A stretch of DNA of 32,425 bases from Actinomycetes bacterium (GTDB lineage: Bacteria > Actinomycetota > Acidimicrobiia > Acidimicrobiales > JAJZXF01). A program made the translations under genes and the position numbers. Under the pieces are notes generated by a model, which did no database searches, was not told where the DNA came from, and saw only the letters and a program-made list of their open reading frames with translations. Positions within the stretch are counted from its first letter, which is position 1. Every line of letters begins with the position of its first letter. This document shows, piece by piece, positions 16,812 to 25,283 of this stretch. The stretch lies in the NCBI GenBank assembly GCA_021802485.1, contig JAJZXF010000022.1, positions 1 to 32,425 of the forward strand. The letters are read 5' to 3'.

Positions 16812-17198
16812 CTATCCAAACGGTCGCCGAGCGTCGATCAGGTCGTCGATGATCTGGAAGTCGCCGACGTTTTCGGTGAGGAGAGGCACTCCCTCTACCT
16901 GCGCAGTGGCAGCGATGGCGAGATCGAGCTGGCGCCGTCTTGGGTTGCCGCCTCGGCGAGCTATCGCAGCGGCGAGTTGACCCCAGACCCGGGCAACCTC
17001 AACACTAACAGGCAGTGGATCGAATGTTGCCTCGACCACTGCGAGCCGGGCTGTGCGACGCGCCCGCTCGTCATCGTCGCCAGCAACGAGAACACCAAAG
17101 TGCAGCTCTGTGATGGAAGCGACGCTGATAGCCGCGACCAAATCGTCCGGTGGGGCAAGTTCGCCAATGAGCACCGACGTGTCGAGCAGGGCCCTCAT
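16812..17198 (-). CDS. vapC: PIN-domain ribonuclease toxin (VapC-like)
   Basis: A 128-residue PIN-domain protein. The four acidic metal ligands expected of VapC nucleases are visible: Asp6 (LLDTSVLI), Glu31 (SITELHFGV), Asp92 (LDLAIAATA) and Asp113 (NVGDFQIID). VapC toxins cleave tRNA or rRNA when released from their antitoxin. Its ATG overlaps the antitoxin stop in an ATGA, typical of such pairs. It is intact and of normal length. The target RNA cannot be deduced. The pair lies between two CoA-metabolism operons and points to past mobile-DNA activity there. Confidence 0.92.
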   Translation of the reverse strand: MRALLDTSVLIGELAPPDDLVAAISVASITELHFGVLVAGDDDERARRTARLAVVEATFDPLPVSVEVARVWGQLAAAIARRGGNPRRRQLDLAIAATAQVEGVPLLTENVGDFQIIDDLIDARRPFG

Positions 17199-17443
17199 GA
17201 AGCGAACGGGTCCACGACGACGCCTGCTGGCAGTCGCTCGAGGTCGGCATCGAGCCCCCGAGGTGCCTTTCCTCGCCAGATATCGGCAAGTGTCGCGCCG
17301 CTCACCCAGCGGCGGCGATGTGCCGGGCCGAGCTCGGCAACGGGGCGACCGGCGACCGTCACGGTGAGGATCTCGCCAGCCTCGACCCGACGAAGCACCT
17401 CGCCGACCTGATTGCGTAGCTCCTTTTGTGCGATGTCGCTCAT
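17195..17443 (-). CDS. vapB: Phd/YefM-type antitoxin
   Basis: An 82-residue antitoxin with the Phd/YefM N-terminal DNA-binding fold (MSDIAQKELRNQVGEVLRRVEAGEILTVTVAGRPVAEL) and a C-terminal Arg/Trp-rich tail that would thread into the toxin. The start at 17443 is preferred over 17452 because the second lies inside the 34-bp palindrome and the family begins with the helix ISQxELRN. The gene has no obvious Shine-Dalgarno; the operator palindrome directly precedes it, so a very short or leaderless transcript is likely. It probably represses its own promoter through that palindrome with the toxin as co-repressor. Confidence 0.9.
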   Translation of the reverse strand: MSDIAQKELRNQVGEVLRRVEAGEILTVTVAGRPVAELGPAHRRRWVSGATLADIWRGKAPRGLDADLERLPAGVVVDPFAS

Positions 17444-17444
17444 G

Positions 17445-17478
17445 GTGAACATGGTAGCAGAACTGCTACCATGTTCAC
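17445..17478. promoter_or_regulatory. 34-bp perfect palindrome, antitoxin operator
   Basis: Two perfect 16-bp arms, the left reading GTGAACATGGTAGCAG (17445-17460), surround a central AA (17461-17462). The palindrome abuts the antitoxin start codon and contains the possible alternative start. Palindromes of this GGTAGCA-TGCTACC kind are typical binding sites of VapB-like antitoxins, so autoregulation is the natural reading. Confidence 0.8.
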
Positions 17479-17876
17479 TTGAAAGGACGAGGTCGGGCTG
17501 AAGGGCCTGGAGCCGATCCCGGGTGCGCCGAGAATGTCATCCGAAAACTGCAGCCTGTCCCTTGACGCCAGGTAGCGGCTCCGAAGAGCCCCCTGACCGA
17601 GCGACCCTGTCGCTCCTTTACCGGCCATGCTGTCCGGTGCACCAAGCAACCACCTAGTGATTCTTCTTCGCCGCTCTGGTCGCCAGACAGGAGCCTTTCT
17701 CTTGGAATCGAGGAGCGCTTCTCAACCACTCTTCTAGCAGTTGGAAGGAGTCTCGTCCCGCCTCGACCGGGTCTTTGCGGAGGCTTGCTGGCGGATGTAG
17801 CTCTGAGCTGGCTCGTCGGCAGTCGACCCGACATTGACTTGCACCATGCGTCGCAATTGCGATGCTCGCCAGACGC
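17479..17876. other. Intergenic stretch, no gene recognised
   Basis: About 400 bases between the antitoxin operator and the 3' end of the PaaK-like ligase. Open frames on both strands (up to about 120 codons on the minus strand) look non-coding by composition and have no family resemblance. It may be decayed sequence associated with the toxin-antitoxin insertion. Confidence 0.4.
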
Positions 17877-19283
17877 TTATCGCTCCACAACCCTCGTCGC
17901 TTTGAAGCCTGAACGCGGCAATGTTCCTCTGGCGAGCACTTCCACCTGGGCCCGAATCCCCAAGTGGTCACGTACAGCGCTCGCACACCGCTCGGCTATC
18001 GAAAGCGCGTCGAGCACCGCGCCTGGGCTCTCAGCAGCCACGCGAGAACTGCTTGAGACGCCTCTCAGCTCGCTCGTCCCGCTTTGTTCGTCAACAGCGC
18101 CACGCGAAAATGGACCCTCCACCCGCACGACAAGCTCAGCTTGCTCATCCAAGGGCCTCACCACCTGGTACTCGAGCACTGGTTCAGCTACCTCGCCAAC
18201 AGACCTGAGGGCACTCTCGAGCTCAGAGACCTGGAAGCGCTTGCCCTGAGAACACAGCAGATCTTTGAACCTGCCACCCCATAGGCCCCGTATGGTCGTC
18301 TCGCCACATGGGCACGGGTCGCGAAGGATTGCGCAGGCCTCTTCTAAGTCGTAGCGAAGGAGACCGTTGTCGCGATCCAGAGTCGTGACGACGAGGTTGC
18401 CCCACTCGCCATCTGGCACCTCCTTGCCGGTCTCAGGATCAACCGCCTGGACCACAGCCCAGTCCTCGTGGATATGGGCTCCCGGACTCTGGCCGCAGGG
18501 ACCCCCAACGAACGAGTAGCACTCTGCTCCAGCGGTCATCAAGGGCATTCCCTTGCCAAGCCCGAAACCAGGCAGTCCCTTGAACTCGAGGCCAGCATCC
18601 GCTGGCTTAATCCCCAGCTTCTTTGCCACCTCGAAAAACCGCCCGGTCGAGAAACCCATGAACGGAATGTCCGGCTTCACGCGGGTCCAAAATCTCAGCC
18701 CCTGCTCCGCGAGTTCGTCAGTATCGGGTGGCGGGACCCACACGGTGAGTAGCCCAAAGTACTCGTAGGCGCCCGATAGCATCATGCCCCCGCCATATAG
18801 GTACCCAGGATGAGCATGCGTCACTATCATCCCCGGGCGATACCCCATGCGCCACCAATTTCGCGCGGCAGACTCGTACTCAACCCAGAGGTCATGGCGC
18901 GTCCACAGGATAATCGTCGGAGTGCCTGTCGTCCCGGTGGATGTTCCAAGCCTCACGCATGCTCGTGGATCGGTGAACCTGTACTCGCCCCACGGCGGCG
19001 CAACTGCCTCTGAGTCTCTCAGCTCTTGCTTCCTCGTGAGTGGCACTTGATCAAGCTCCGCGACCCCACATACGTCATCTGCGGAGCTGATCCCAGCGTC
19101 CCGGAGCTTCTCGGCGAAGAGCTTAACCGGACCCCCCAGGATCTTCGCAATGAGATCTCGGAGCCGTGAGGCCTGCACCTCTCTGAGCTGCTGTGGGTCT
19201 GCGGCCTGCATCGCAGGATCCCACAGCACCTGGTCTGGGTCGCGCTTGGCAGGACCCAAGATATCTGCCTTCGTGGCGTACAC
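17877..19283 (-). CDS. PaaK-like phenylacetate-CoA ligase family protein
   Basis: A 468-residue adenylate-forming enzyme of the PaaK/AMP-ligase group. It shows LGTSTGTTGTPT (113-123, ATP P-loop), PIAF-like central strands (MGFSTGRFFEV), LLRYDLEEACAIL followed by the cysteine motif CPCG, and a C-terminal GTLPRSGFKATRVVE with the likely catalytic lysine. Family members ligate CoA to aryl or other carboxylates. The C-terminal domain contains a Ser-rich insertion (SGTSELRGVSSSSRVAAES). The start is GTG 19283, backed by GGAGG five bases upstream. It is transcribed away from etfBA with 405 bases between. The substrate is not evident; an aromatic or ring-derived acid is plausible. Confidence 0.87.
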   Translation of the reverse strand: MYATKADILGPAKRDPDQVLWDPAMQAADPQQLREVQASRLRDLIAKILGGPVKLFAEKLRDAGISSADDVCGVAELDQVPLTRKQELRDSEAVAPPWGEYRFTDPRACVRLGTSTGTTGTPTIILWTRHDLWVEYESAARNWWRMGYRPGMIVTHAHPGYLYGGGMMLSGAYEYFGLLTVWVPPPDTDELAEQGLRFWTRVKPDIPFMGFSTGRFFEVAKKLGIKPADAGLEFKGLPGFGLGKGMPLMTAGAECYSFVGGPCGQSPGAHIHEDWAVVQAVDPETGKEVPDGEWGNLVVTTLDRDNGLLRYDLEEACAILRDPCPCGETTIRGLWGGRFKDLLCSQGKRFQVSELESALRSVGEVAEPVLEYQVVRPLDEQAELVVRVEGPFSRGAVDEQSGTSELRGVSSSSRVAAESPGAVLDALSIAERCASAVRDHLGIRAQVEVLARGTLPRSGFKATRVVER

Positions 19284-19370
19284 ATCAACCTCCGCTTATG
19301 TCCAGGTGCAGTTCCGCAAATGGCCAGAGTAGTTCGCAGGGCATGCATATGTGAAGCATGTGTGAACCAC

Positions 19371-19417
19371 ACCGTTCCCGGTGAGTGTGCAGTAGTTGCA
19401 CACTCACCGGGAACGGT
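19371..19417. repeat. 47-nt perfect hairpin (21-bp arms)
   Basis: Arms 19371-19391 and 19397-19417 are perfectly complementary with the 5-base loop GTAGT. It lies between the divergent starts of the PaaK-like ligase and etfB. There is no T-run, so a classical intrinsic terminator is not shown. It could be a structured leader of the etf mRNA, a remnant of a mobile palindromic element, or a very long regulator site. Confidence 0.75.
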
Positions 19418-19538
19418 AACTCGCATAGACGTGCCTACCAGTGCTCGCGGCGGCTGCGGGACTCCTTGCGAACGGAGCGGCCACCACCGTCCCAACCGCG
19501 GTTAGTAGGGCAACGATCGTGACAGCACAGATTGTACT

Positions 19539-19590
19539 TTGATCGTCCGGTCCTGAAGGGCCGAGTTTGCGTTCACAGCCGGACGATCAA
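19539..19590. repeat. Inverted repeat, 12-bp arms, 28-nt loop
   Basis: TTGATCGTCCGG at 19539-19550 is perfectly repeated in inverse at 19579-19590, about 100 bases before etfB. A second structured element in the same intergenic region as the 47-nt hairpin. It may be a pair of operator half-sites or an mRNA leader structure. A minus-strand frame of about 45 codons crosses it but lacks a ribosome binding site. Confidence 0.55.
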
Positions 19591-19688
19591 CCGAAACACC
19601 CAGCCGATCCTCGCCAGGAGCAAACTCGCGAACAGCCATTATGTCTTCAGTTGGTGGAAAGGACCCGAAATAGGGAACAATCGGGGTT

Positions 19689-20468
19689 ATGAACGTTACA
19701 GTCTGTGTGAAGCAGATACCCGACCCCGCGAACCCTGCATCGCTGGATCCCGAGACCAATACGCTCGTTCGCGATGGCAAGCTCATCATGGACGACTCCG
19801 ATTCCTACGGCGTGGAGATGGGTTTACAGCTGGTCGATGCTGCTGGAGGAGGCGAGGTCACCCTCGTCTCGATGGTGCCGAACCACGAGGTGAGCGGACT
19901 CAGAACCGCACTCGCGATGGGAGCGGCAAAGGCGGTCCTCGTGAGCGATGAAGCGCTCCGCGGCTCCGATGCACTATCTACTGCGAAAGTTCTCTGCGCC
20001 GCAGTGAAGCGCACTAGCCCAGACCTCGTAATCGCTGCGACTGAGTCAACCGACGGCTACACAGGAACGACGCCCGTGCAGCTTGCAGAGCTCCTTGGGT
20101 ACCCATCGGTGACCTTCGCAAGAAAGATCCAGCTTGCAGGGGCCAAGGTGGTTGTCGAACGCCAGACCGAGGCGGGATACGACGAGATCGAATGCCCACT
20201 CCCGGCCGTCGTAACGGTGACGGCGGGGGTTGTGGAGCCTCGATATCCATCATTCAAAGGGATCATGGCGGCCAAGAACAAGCCCGTGGAAGAGTTCGGC
20301 GTCGCAGACCTCGGGATCGACCCGGCCTCGATAGGCTCACAGGGCGCACGCCAGGAGGTCGTCTCGGTAGTGCCCGCACCAGAACGCGACGCGGGTGAGA
20401 TCGTAGTGGACGAGGGGGACGCTCACGACCAGATCATCGCCTTCCTCGAAACCCTGAAGGTGATCTGA
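19689..20468 (+). CDS. etfB: Electron transfer flavoprotein beta subunit
   Basis: A 259-residue EtfB/FixA-family protein. It has the N-terminal VCVKQIPDP, the GVEMGLQLVDA helix, the AMGAAKAVLVSDE strand-turn and ATESTDGYTGTTPVQLAELLGYP, and the family's LPAVVTVTAGVVEPRYPSFKGIMAAKNK. EtfB binds AMP and, with EtfA, carries electrons from acyl-CoA dehydrogenases to the respiratory chain. ATG 19689 gives the canonical N-terminus; the ribosome binding site is poor (GGGG two bases before). It is followed by etfA after 108 bases. Three acyl-CoA dehydrogenases in this window are obvious electron donors. Confidence 0.95.
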   Translation: MNVTVCVKQIPDPANPASLDPETNTLVRDGKLIMDDSDSYGVEMGLQLVDAAGGGEVTLVSMVPNHEVSGLRTALAMGAAKAVLVSDEALRGSDALSTAKVLCAAVKRTSPDLVIAATESTDGYTGTTPVQLAELLGYPSVTFARKIQLAGAKVVVERQTEAGYDEIECPLPAVVTVTAGVVEPRYPSFKGIMAAKNKPVEEFGVADLGIDPASIGSQGARQEVVSVVPAPERDAGEIVVDEGDAHDQIIAFLETLKVI

Positions 20469-20576
20469 GCCTCGACGCTGCGGGGGCGAAGCCTGAGAAG
20501 GCACGGAACGAAGAAAGAACTATGAAGTGCAAGAACACATAGAACCGCACGCAATATACCGGAATTAGGAGGACAA

Positions 20577-21557
20577 GTGCAGAAGATCTGGGTACTCGTC
20601 GAGCGCACCGGCCAAGGTGCAACGAGCCTTTCCCTGGAATTGTTGACTAAGGCCCGCTCGCTCGCCGACGTAGTGGAAGCCTTCGCCTGGGGTCCCGATG
20701 TCACCTCGCTCGCAGAAGAGCTTGGGCGATACGGAGCGTCAGCTGTCTATGACATTGGTGACATTGAAGGCGCTCTCCCCGGGGTGCCGGTCGCATCGGC
20801 AATAGCAGCACAGCTTGCGGACCAGGCATCCACTGCCTCTCCCGATGCTGTGCTAATCGGCACGAGCTACGACGGCCGTGACGTCGCTGGACGCCTCTCG
20901 GCCGCGATCGACAGGCCGGTGCTCACAAACGCGATCGATCTCGCAGTCGAGGACGGTGAGCTGCGGGCACTCCACGCTATCTTTGGAGGCACGCAGACCG
21001 CGACTTCGCACTTCACAGGTCCCGGACCTGGAATCTTCGTCGTTAGAGCCAAGTCATTCCCAGCAGAGGAAGCCGGCGCACCTGTGACCTGCGAAGTAGT
21101 ACCGGCCAGCCCGGCGAACACTGCAGACACGGGTTCAGCGAAGGTGGTTGCTCGCCACGTGGAGGAGCAGTCAGGGCCAAAGCTGGACGAGGCGGATGTC
21201 GTCGTATCCGGCGGGCGTGGTCTGTCTCAGAAGGAAAACTACGCGATGATCGAGGAGCTAGCGGGCCTACTCCGGGGCGCCCCTGGCGCGTCGCGCGCGA
21301 TAGTCGATGCGGGCTGGGTCCCCTACTCCTACCAGATCGGCCAGACCGGAAAGACCGTAAAGCCGACGCTGTACATCGCCTGTGGGATATCCGGGGCCAC
21401 GCAGCATATGGTCGGGATGAAAGGCGCCAAGAACATCATTGCGATCAACAAGGACCGGGAAGCTCCGATCTTCACCATCGCTGATCTAGGAGTAGTCGGT
21501 GACGTCCAGAAGGTCCTGCCAAAGCTGATCGAGGCTCTCAAAGCCCGTAACGCCTAA
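20577..21557 (+). CDS. etfA: Electron transfer flavoprotein alpha subunit
   Basis: A 326-residue EtfA/FixB-family protein. The N-terminal domain (KIWVLVERTGQGATSLSLELLTKA) is followed by the FAD-binding C-terminal domain with VVSGGRGLSQKENY, IVDAGWVPYSYQIGQTGK, ACGISGATQHMVGM and AINKDREAPIFTIADLGVVGD, all family signatures. The GTG start at 20577 follows GGAGG by four bases. With EtfB it forms the soluble one-electron carrier for the CoA dehydrogenases. Confidence 0.96.
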   Translation: MQKIWVLVERTGQGATSLSLELLTKARSLADVVEAFAWGPDVTSLAEELGRYGASAVYDIGDIEGALPGVPVASAIAAQLADQASTASPDAVLIGTSYDGRDVAGRLSAAIDRPVLTNAIDLAVEDGELRALHAIFGGTQTATSHFTGPGPGIFVVRAKSFPAEEAGAPVTCEVVPASPANTADTGSAKVVARHVEEQSGPKLDEADVVVSGGRGLSQKENYAMIEELAGLLRGAPGASRAIVDAGWVPYSYQIGQTGKTVKPTLYIACGISGATQHMVGMKGAKNIIAINKDREAPIFTIADLGVVGDVQKVLPKLIEALKARNA

Positions 21558-21580
21558 TCACAAGGCGACCAACTCTAGGC

Positions 21581-21618
21581 CCGGCTCTCCATTCGCAGCG
21601 CTCAGAGAACAGAGCCGG
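21581..21618 (+). terminator. Possible terminator hairpin after etfA
   Basis: CCGGCTCT (21581-21588) and AGAGCCGG (21611-21618) can form an 8-bp stem, 23 bases after the etfA stop codon. There is no T-tract and the loop is 22 bases, so termination strength is uncertain; it is the best candidate between etfA and the next gene. Confidence 0.35.
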
Positions 21619-21718
21619 CAACGAAGGGAGAATCCACTACTCCTGATCGCGGAACAAGCAACCCGGCTATCGTGGCCTCCTAGGTGATCGCGCTCGGAGA
21701 ACACGTCGAGGACACGTA

Positions 21719-23143
21719 ATGCTCTTCCCCACTACCGACTTCGCAATGTTCTTCGGCGTCGTGTTCACCCTGAGCTGGCTGCTCAGCCCCTACCCGCGGC
21801 GCTGGAAGCTGTTCATGATCTCGGCCAGCTACTTTTTTTATGGCTGGTGGGACTGGCGCTTTATCTTCCTGCTTGCAGCCTCGACCATCGCAGCACACCT
21901 CGGAGCTCTCGCAATCCACCGGGCGCGCTCGGATGTAGGCCGGAAGCGGGCAATGGTTATATCCGTAGCGGCAAACCTTGGGTTTCTCGGATGGTTCAAG
22001 TACTACGGCTTTGCGGTGGTGAGCTTGGACAATGCTGCCCACGCCCTTGGAGTCGGCCGCCTGCTCCCGCTGCTGCAGATCACGCTCCCGGTAGGCATCT
22101 CGTTCTTTACATTCATGGCAATCAGCTACGTGGTCGATGTTTACCGCGGGATCATCGAACCGGCTCCCGCTATCGACACCGCTGTTTACCTTTCCTTCTT
22201 TCCTCATATCGTAGCGGGACCGATCGTCAGGGGACCCGAGCTCTTGCCCCAGATCAGGGCAAGACGTGACCCGGGTAAGATCGACCTCCCGGGTGCGTGC
22301 TACCTGATCTTCGGCGGGCTGTTCAAGAAGGTCGTCATATCCAGCTTCGTCTCCACGGCAATCGTGAACCCGGTCTTCAATGCCCCGCACTCGCACACCT
22401 CGATAGAGATCCTCTTCGCCGTCTACGGGTACGCAGTCCAGATCTACGCTGACTTCAGCGGTTATACGGACATGGCAATCGGGATTGCGATGCTGCTTGG
22501 ACTCCAGCTACCGCAAAACTTCGATGCGCCGTACACTGCCACCACTCTCCAGGACTTCTGGCGCCGCTGGCACATGACGCTGTCCAGATGGCTCCGGGAC
22601 TACCTTTACATCCCCCTCGGCGGTAGCCACGGAACAGAGTGGACCACCTACCGCAACATCATGATCACGATGGTGCTTGGGGGCCTTTGGCACGGCGCCG
22701 CCTGGACCTTCGCTGCCTGGGGGGCGATCCACGGCATCGGCCAGGTGGTCGGCCATCGCCGCAGGCTCGTGCGTGTGCGCAGGGGAGAGCCAGCAGTTGC
22801 TCGAGGACCCTGGCGCTCGGTCTCCCAACGGGTCGTGACCTTCCACGTCGTCTGCCTTGGATGGGTCTTCTTTCGAGCCGACTCCTTTGGCACGGCTTGG
22901 ACACTCCTCGTCCGCCTCTTCACCGCCTTTGGGCCCGCCCCGCTCGTCACACCAATGGTGCTGCTAGCAATTTCGTTCGGGATCGCGACCCAGTACGTTC
23001 CCGGTCAGTTCCGAGACGGTGCGCAAAGGTTCTTCTCAGGACTGCGCCCAGCAGCCCAGGGCGCGCTCCTCGGCCTTGTCCTGCTCGTGATCACCACGCT
23101 CGGCCCCCCGGGGGTTGCCCCGTTCATCTACTACCGCTTCTAA
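21719..23143 (+). CDS. MBOAT-family O-acyltransferase (AlgI-like)
   Basis: A 474-residue polytopic membrane protein of the MBOAT family, close in pattern to AlgI/DltB-type acyltransferases. These move acyl (usually acetyl) groups across the membrane onto extracellular polymers. It begins LFPTTDFAMFFGVVFTLSW, has many hydrophobic helices, YAVQIYADFSGYTDMAIGIA, DFWRRWHMTLSRWLRDYLYIPLGG (His285) and GGLWHGAAWTF with the likely catalytic His325. The ATG at 21719 follows GAGGA by eight bases. The next gene encodes an SGNH hydrolase, the normal partner in polysaccharide O-acetylation. Confidence 0.9.
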   Translation: MLFPTTDFAMFFGVVFTLSWLLSPYPRRWKLFMISASYFFYGWWDWRFIFLLAASTIAAHLGALAIHRARSDVGRKRAMVISVAANLGFLGWFKYYGFAVVSLDNAAHALGVGRLLPLLQITLPVGISFFTFMAISYVVDVYRGIIEPAPAIDTAVYLSFFPHIVAGPIVRGPELLPQIRARRDPGKIDLPGACYLIFGGLFKKVVISSFVSTAIVNPVFNAPHSHTSIEILFAVYGYAVQIYADFSGYTDMAIGIAMLLGLQLPQNFDAPYTATTLQDFWRRWHMTLSRWLRDYLYIPLGGSHGTEWTTYRNIMITMVLGGLWHGAAWTFAAWGAIHGIGQVVGHRRRLVRVRRGEPAVARGPWRSVSQRVVTFHVVCLGWVFFRADSFGTAWTLLVRLFTAFGPAPLVTPMVLLAISFGIATQYVPGQFRDGAQRFFSGLRPAAQGALLGLVLLVITTLGPPGVAPFIYYRF

Positions 23144-23304
23144 GATCCAACGCACCTGACATGGGCTTTGTTGTACGCGTGACCCTGACACCCCGAGCGT
23201 AGAGGAGAGCTCGCTAGGGCTGCGGAGGCTAGGCGAGAAGCGAAGGCATAACATGGCGTAAGCTTGACATCATTCCCCGAGCGCCTTGAGGCGACCACCT
23301 AACA

Positions 23305-24549
23305 GTGAACCACGATCCCGACGACACCGGCGTCCCCACAACCCGCTCTACGTCCGCGTCCCCGCCCGAGACAGGCCGGGACGCGGACGCTCACGCACGC
23401 GCCGTCATGGTGGTGCGTACCCGAACAGCGCCTACGAAGCTTGGGAACTTGCGCGACTCGTCCTGGAAGGCATGTCAGAGAACCTGGAGCAGATGGCGGG
23501 CGTGGAAGGAGCGTGAGCGTCTCGCTCCATCTCGCAACGCTCCAATACGACGGATCGCCACAGTTGGGCTCATCTGCTTCAGCCTCTGGCTACTACTCGA
23601 TGCACATGCGATGGAACGCTCAGCCCTGGCCTCGCCACTTGGCACCCGACGGAGCGTCTCCATAGCGGTTCTCAGGCCGATCTCGTGGATCAGCGTCCAC
23701 CTCGGCCTCAGCCAAATTGTCACCACTGCACACAGGGCAATGGGTCGCCACGGCGCGAGCGGAGCGCAGCTCGTGATCAAGGGAGCGATGAGCCCCGCAC
23801 GGGGGCCCAGCCATGCGAGCTTGCCAGCCGGATGGCCGCCAGCCCTAAAGGGTCCGCGCTCGCAGGCATCTGCCTCGCCTCCTCCCGTCTACCTCCACCC
23901 CAGCGCGTCGAATCCGCTTCGCGTACTCATTGTAGGAGACTCGATCGGCGAAGACCTGGGCTACAGCCTGGTCAACGACCTTGCCGCGACAGGTGCGGTC
24001 GGAGCCATTCTCGATGCCCACGTCGACACCGGCCTTGCGCGACCCGACTACTTCAACTGGCCGGTCGAGCTGAATGCAGACATGACCAAGTACACGCCTG
24101 AGGTCGTCGTTGTCATGATCGGGGGCAACGACGCTCAGAACTTCCTGGTCGGCAACCAGGTGATGGTGGTCGGCACAGCGGCCTGGGTCGCGGCTTACGC
24201 ACAGCGCGTGGCTCAGATGATGACTGAGGCCACCTCTCGGGGTGCTCGGGTCATATGGGTGGGCATGCCTTCGATGGCAAACCCCACGCTGTCTGCGAGC
24301 ATGAAGCTGATCGACAACATCGACCGCTCTCAGGCCGGCCTTCATGCCGGCGTCACCTACGTGAGCTCCACGGCCGTGCTCTGCGGCCCAGGCGGGAAGT
24401 TCGAGGAGTACCTCACGAACTCGTCCGGAACGGAGATCGCAGTGAGAACACCCGACGGGGTACACCTCGCCATCGGGGGCTCTGAGATACTCTCACAAAG
24501 GGTCATGGCCGTCATGAAGCACAGCCTGCATATCATCCTTCCAAGCTAA
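23305..24549 (+). CDS. Membrane-anchored SGNH/GDSL hydrolase (DUF459-like)
   Basis: Up to 414 residues. After an N-terminal cytoplasmic part comes one membrane segment (about 86-103, VGLICFSLWLLLDAHAM), a Pro/Ala/Ser-rich linker and an SGNH hydrolase domain. The domain carries GDSIGED with nucleophile Ser213, GGND with Asn275, and DGVHLA with Asp384 and His387. It probably works outside the membrane with the MBOAT protein, transferring or removing acyl groups. The start is doubtful: GTG 23305 has no good ribosome binding site, and ATG 23407 is an alternative. Between about 23420 and 23513 another frame (open 23286-23516) has better codon composition, suggesting a frameshift or an overlapping small gene. 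The hydrolase part is secure. Confidence 0.85.
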   Translation: MNHDPDDTGVPTTRSTSASPPETGRDADAHARAVMVVRTRTAPTKLGNLRDSSWKACQRTWSRWRAWKERERLAPSRNAPIRRIATVGLICFSLWLLLDAHAMERSALASPLGTRRSVSIAVLRPISWISVHLGLSQIVTTAHRAMGRHGASGAQLVIKGAMSPARGPSHASLPAGWPPALKGPRSQASASPPPVYLHPSASNPLRVLIVGDSIGEDLGYSLVNDLAATGAVGAILDAHVDTGLARPDYFNWPVELNADMTKYTPEVVVVMIGGNDAQNFLVGNQVMVVGTAAWVAAYAQRVAQMMTEATSRGARVIWVGMPSMANPTLSASMKLIDNIDRSQAGLHAGVTYVSSTAVLCGPGGKFEEYLTNSSGTEIAVRTPDGVHLAIGGSEILSQRVMAVMKHSLHIILPS

Positions 24550-24559
24550 TTTCGCGACC

Positions 24560-25279
24560 GTGGCTGTAACACCGCATGGGAACCAGAGCGAACTTGAGCT
24601 CGCAGTCCGCTCGTTGGAGCATGACATCACATCGTGCAGGGCATGCCCGCGCCTTGTCTGGTGGCGAGAAAAGATAGCTCAGGAACGCAGAGCGGCCTAT
24701 GTCAATGAGCAGTACTGGGGAAAGCCGGTGGCGGGCTTTGGCGACCTGCATGCAAAGCTCCTGGTGATCGGGCTGGCACCCGCAGCTCATGGAGCCAACC
24801 GGACCGGGCGCATGTTCACCGGCGACCGATCTGGAGACTGGCTCTTCGCTGCGCTCCACGCGGCCGGCTATGCGAGCCAGAAGGAGAGCCAGAGCGTTGG
24901 CGACTCGATGCAGCTTCGCGGTGTCTGGCTGACCGCGGCCGTCAGGTGCGCGCCACCGGAAAACAAGCCGGTGCCAAGCGAGCAGGATGCGTGCGCGCCC
25001 TTCCTCGTACGAGAGATGGAGCTCCTCCACGAGGTCCGGGTGGTGATCGCCCTTGGCCACTTCGCCTACAGAGCTGTCACTCGGATCACCGGACTAAGCC
25101 CTCGCCCCCGCTTCGCCCACGGGGCTGAAGTCACGCTACCCGCCAAGACTCCCGGCAGCTTGCCTCGAACTCTCATCTGCTCCTACCACCCGAGCCAGCA
25201 GAACACCTTCACCGGCAGGCTGACGATGCAGATGCTAAGCGCGGTGTTCGAAAGAGCTCGAGACCTCGAAGTGCGATGA
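24560..25279 (+). CDS. Uracil-DNA glycosylase, family 5 (UdgB-like)
   Basis: A 239-residue iron-sulfur uracil-DNA glycosylase of the UDGb type. The cluster ligands are Cys26, Cys29, Cys130 and Cys145. The family-5 motif GLAPAAHGANRTG (71-83), which lacks the polar catalytic residue of other families, is followed by MFTGDRSGDWLF. The third motif HPSQQNTFTGRLT starts at His210. It removes uracil (and often hypoxanthine or other deaminated bases) from DNA in thermophiles and actinobacteria. It follows the SGNH gene after 10 bases. A TAATTT hexamer (24547-24552) seven bases before the GTG could give a leaderless transcript of its own. It ends 4 bases from the convergent F420-related gene. Confidence 0.93.
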   Translation: MAVTPHGNQSELELAVRSLEHDITSCRACPRLVWWREKIAQERRAAYVNEQYWGKPVAGFGDLHAKLLVIGLAPAAHGANRTGRMFTGDRSGDWLFAALHAAGYASQKESQSVGDSMQLRGVWLTAAVRCAPPENKPVPSEQDACAPFLVREMELLHEVRVVIALGHFAYRAVTRITGLSPRPRFAHGAEVTLPAKTPGSLPRTLICSYHPSQQNTFTGRLTMQMLSAVFERARDLEVR

Positions 25280-25283
25280 GACG

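Noticed and set aside
19502-19789. Minus-strand frame of 95 codons across the etfB start
   Set aside because: It overlaps etfB in antisense, has no ribosome binding site and no family match; the shorter 45-codon version is possible but unsupported.
24200-24465. Antisense frames under the SGNH hydrolase and other genes
   Set aside because: All are shadows of confident genes, without start signals or homology.
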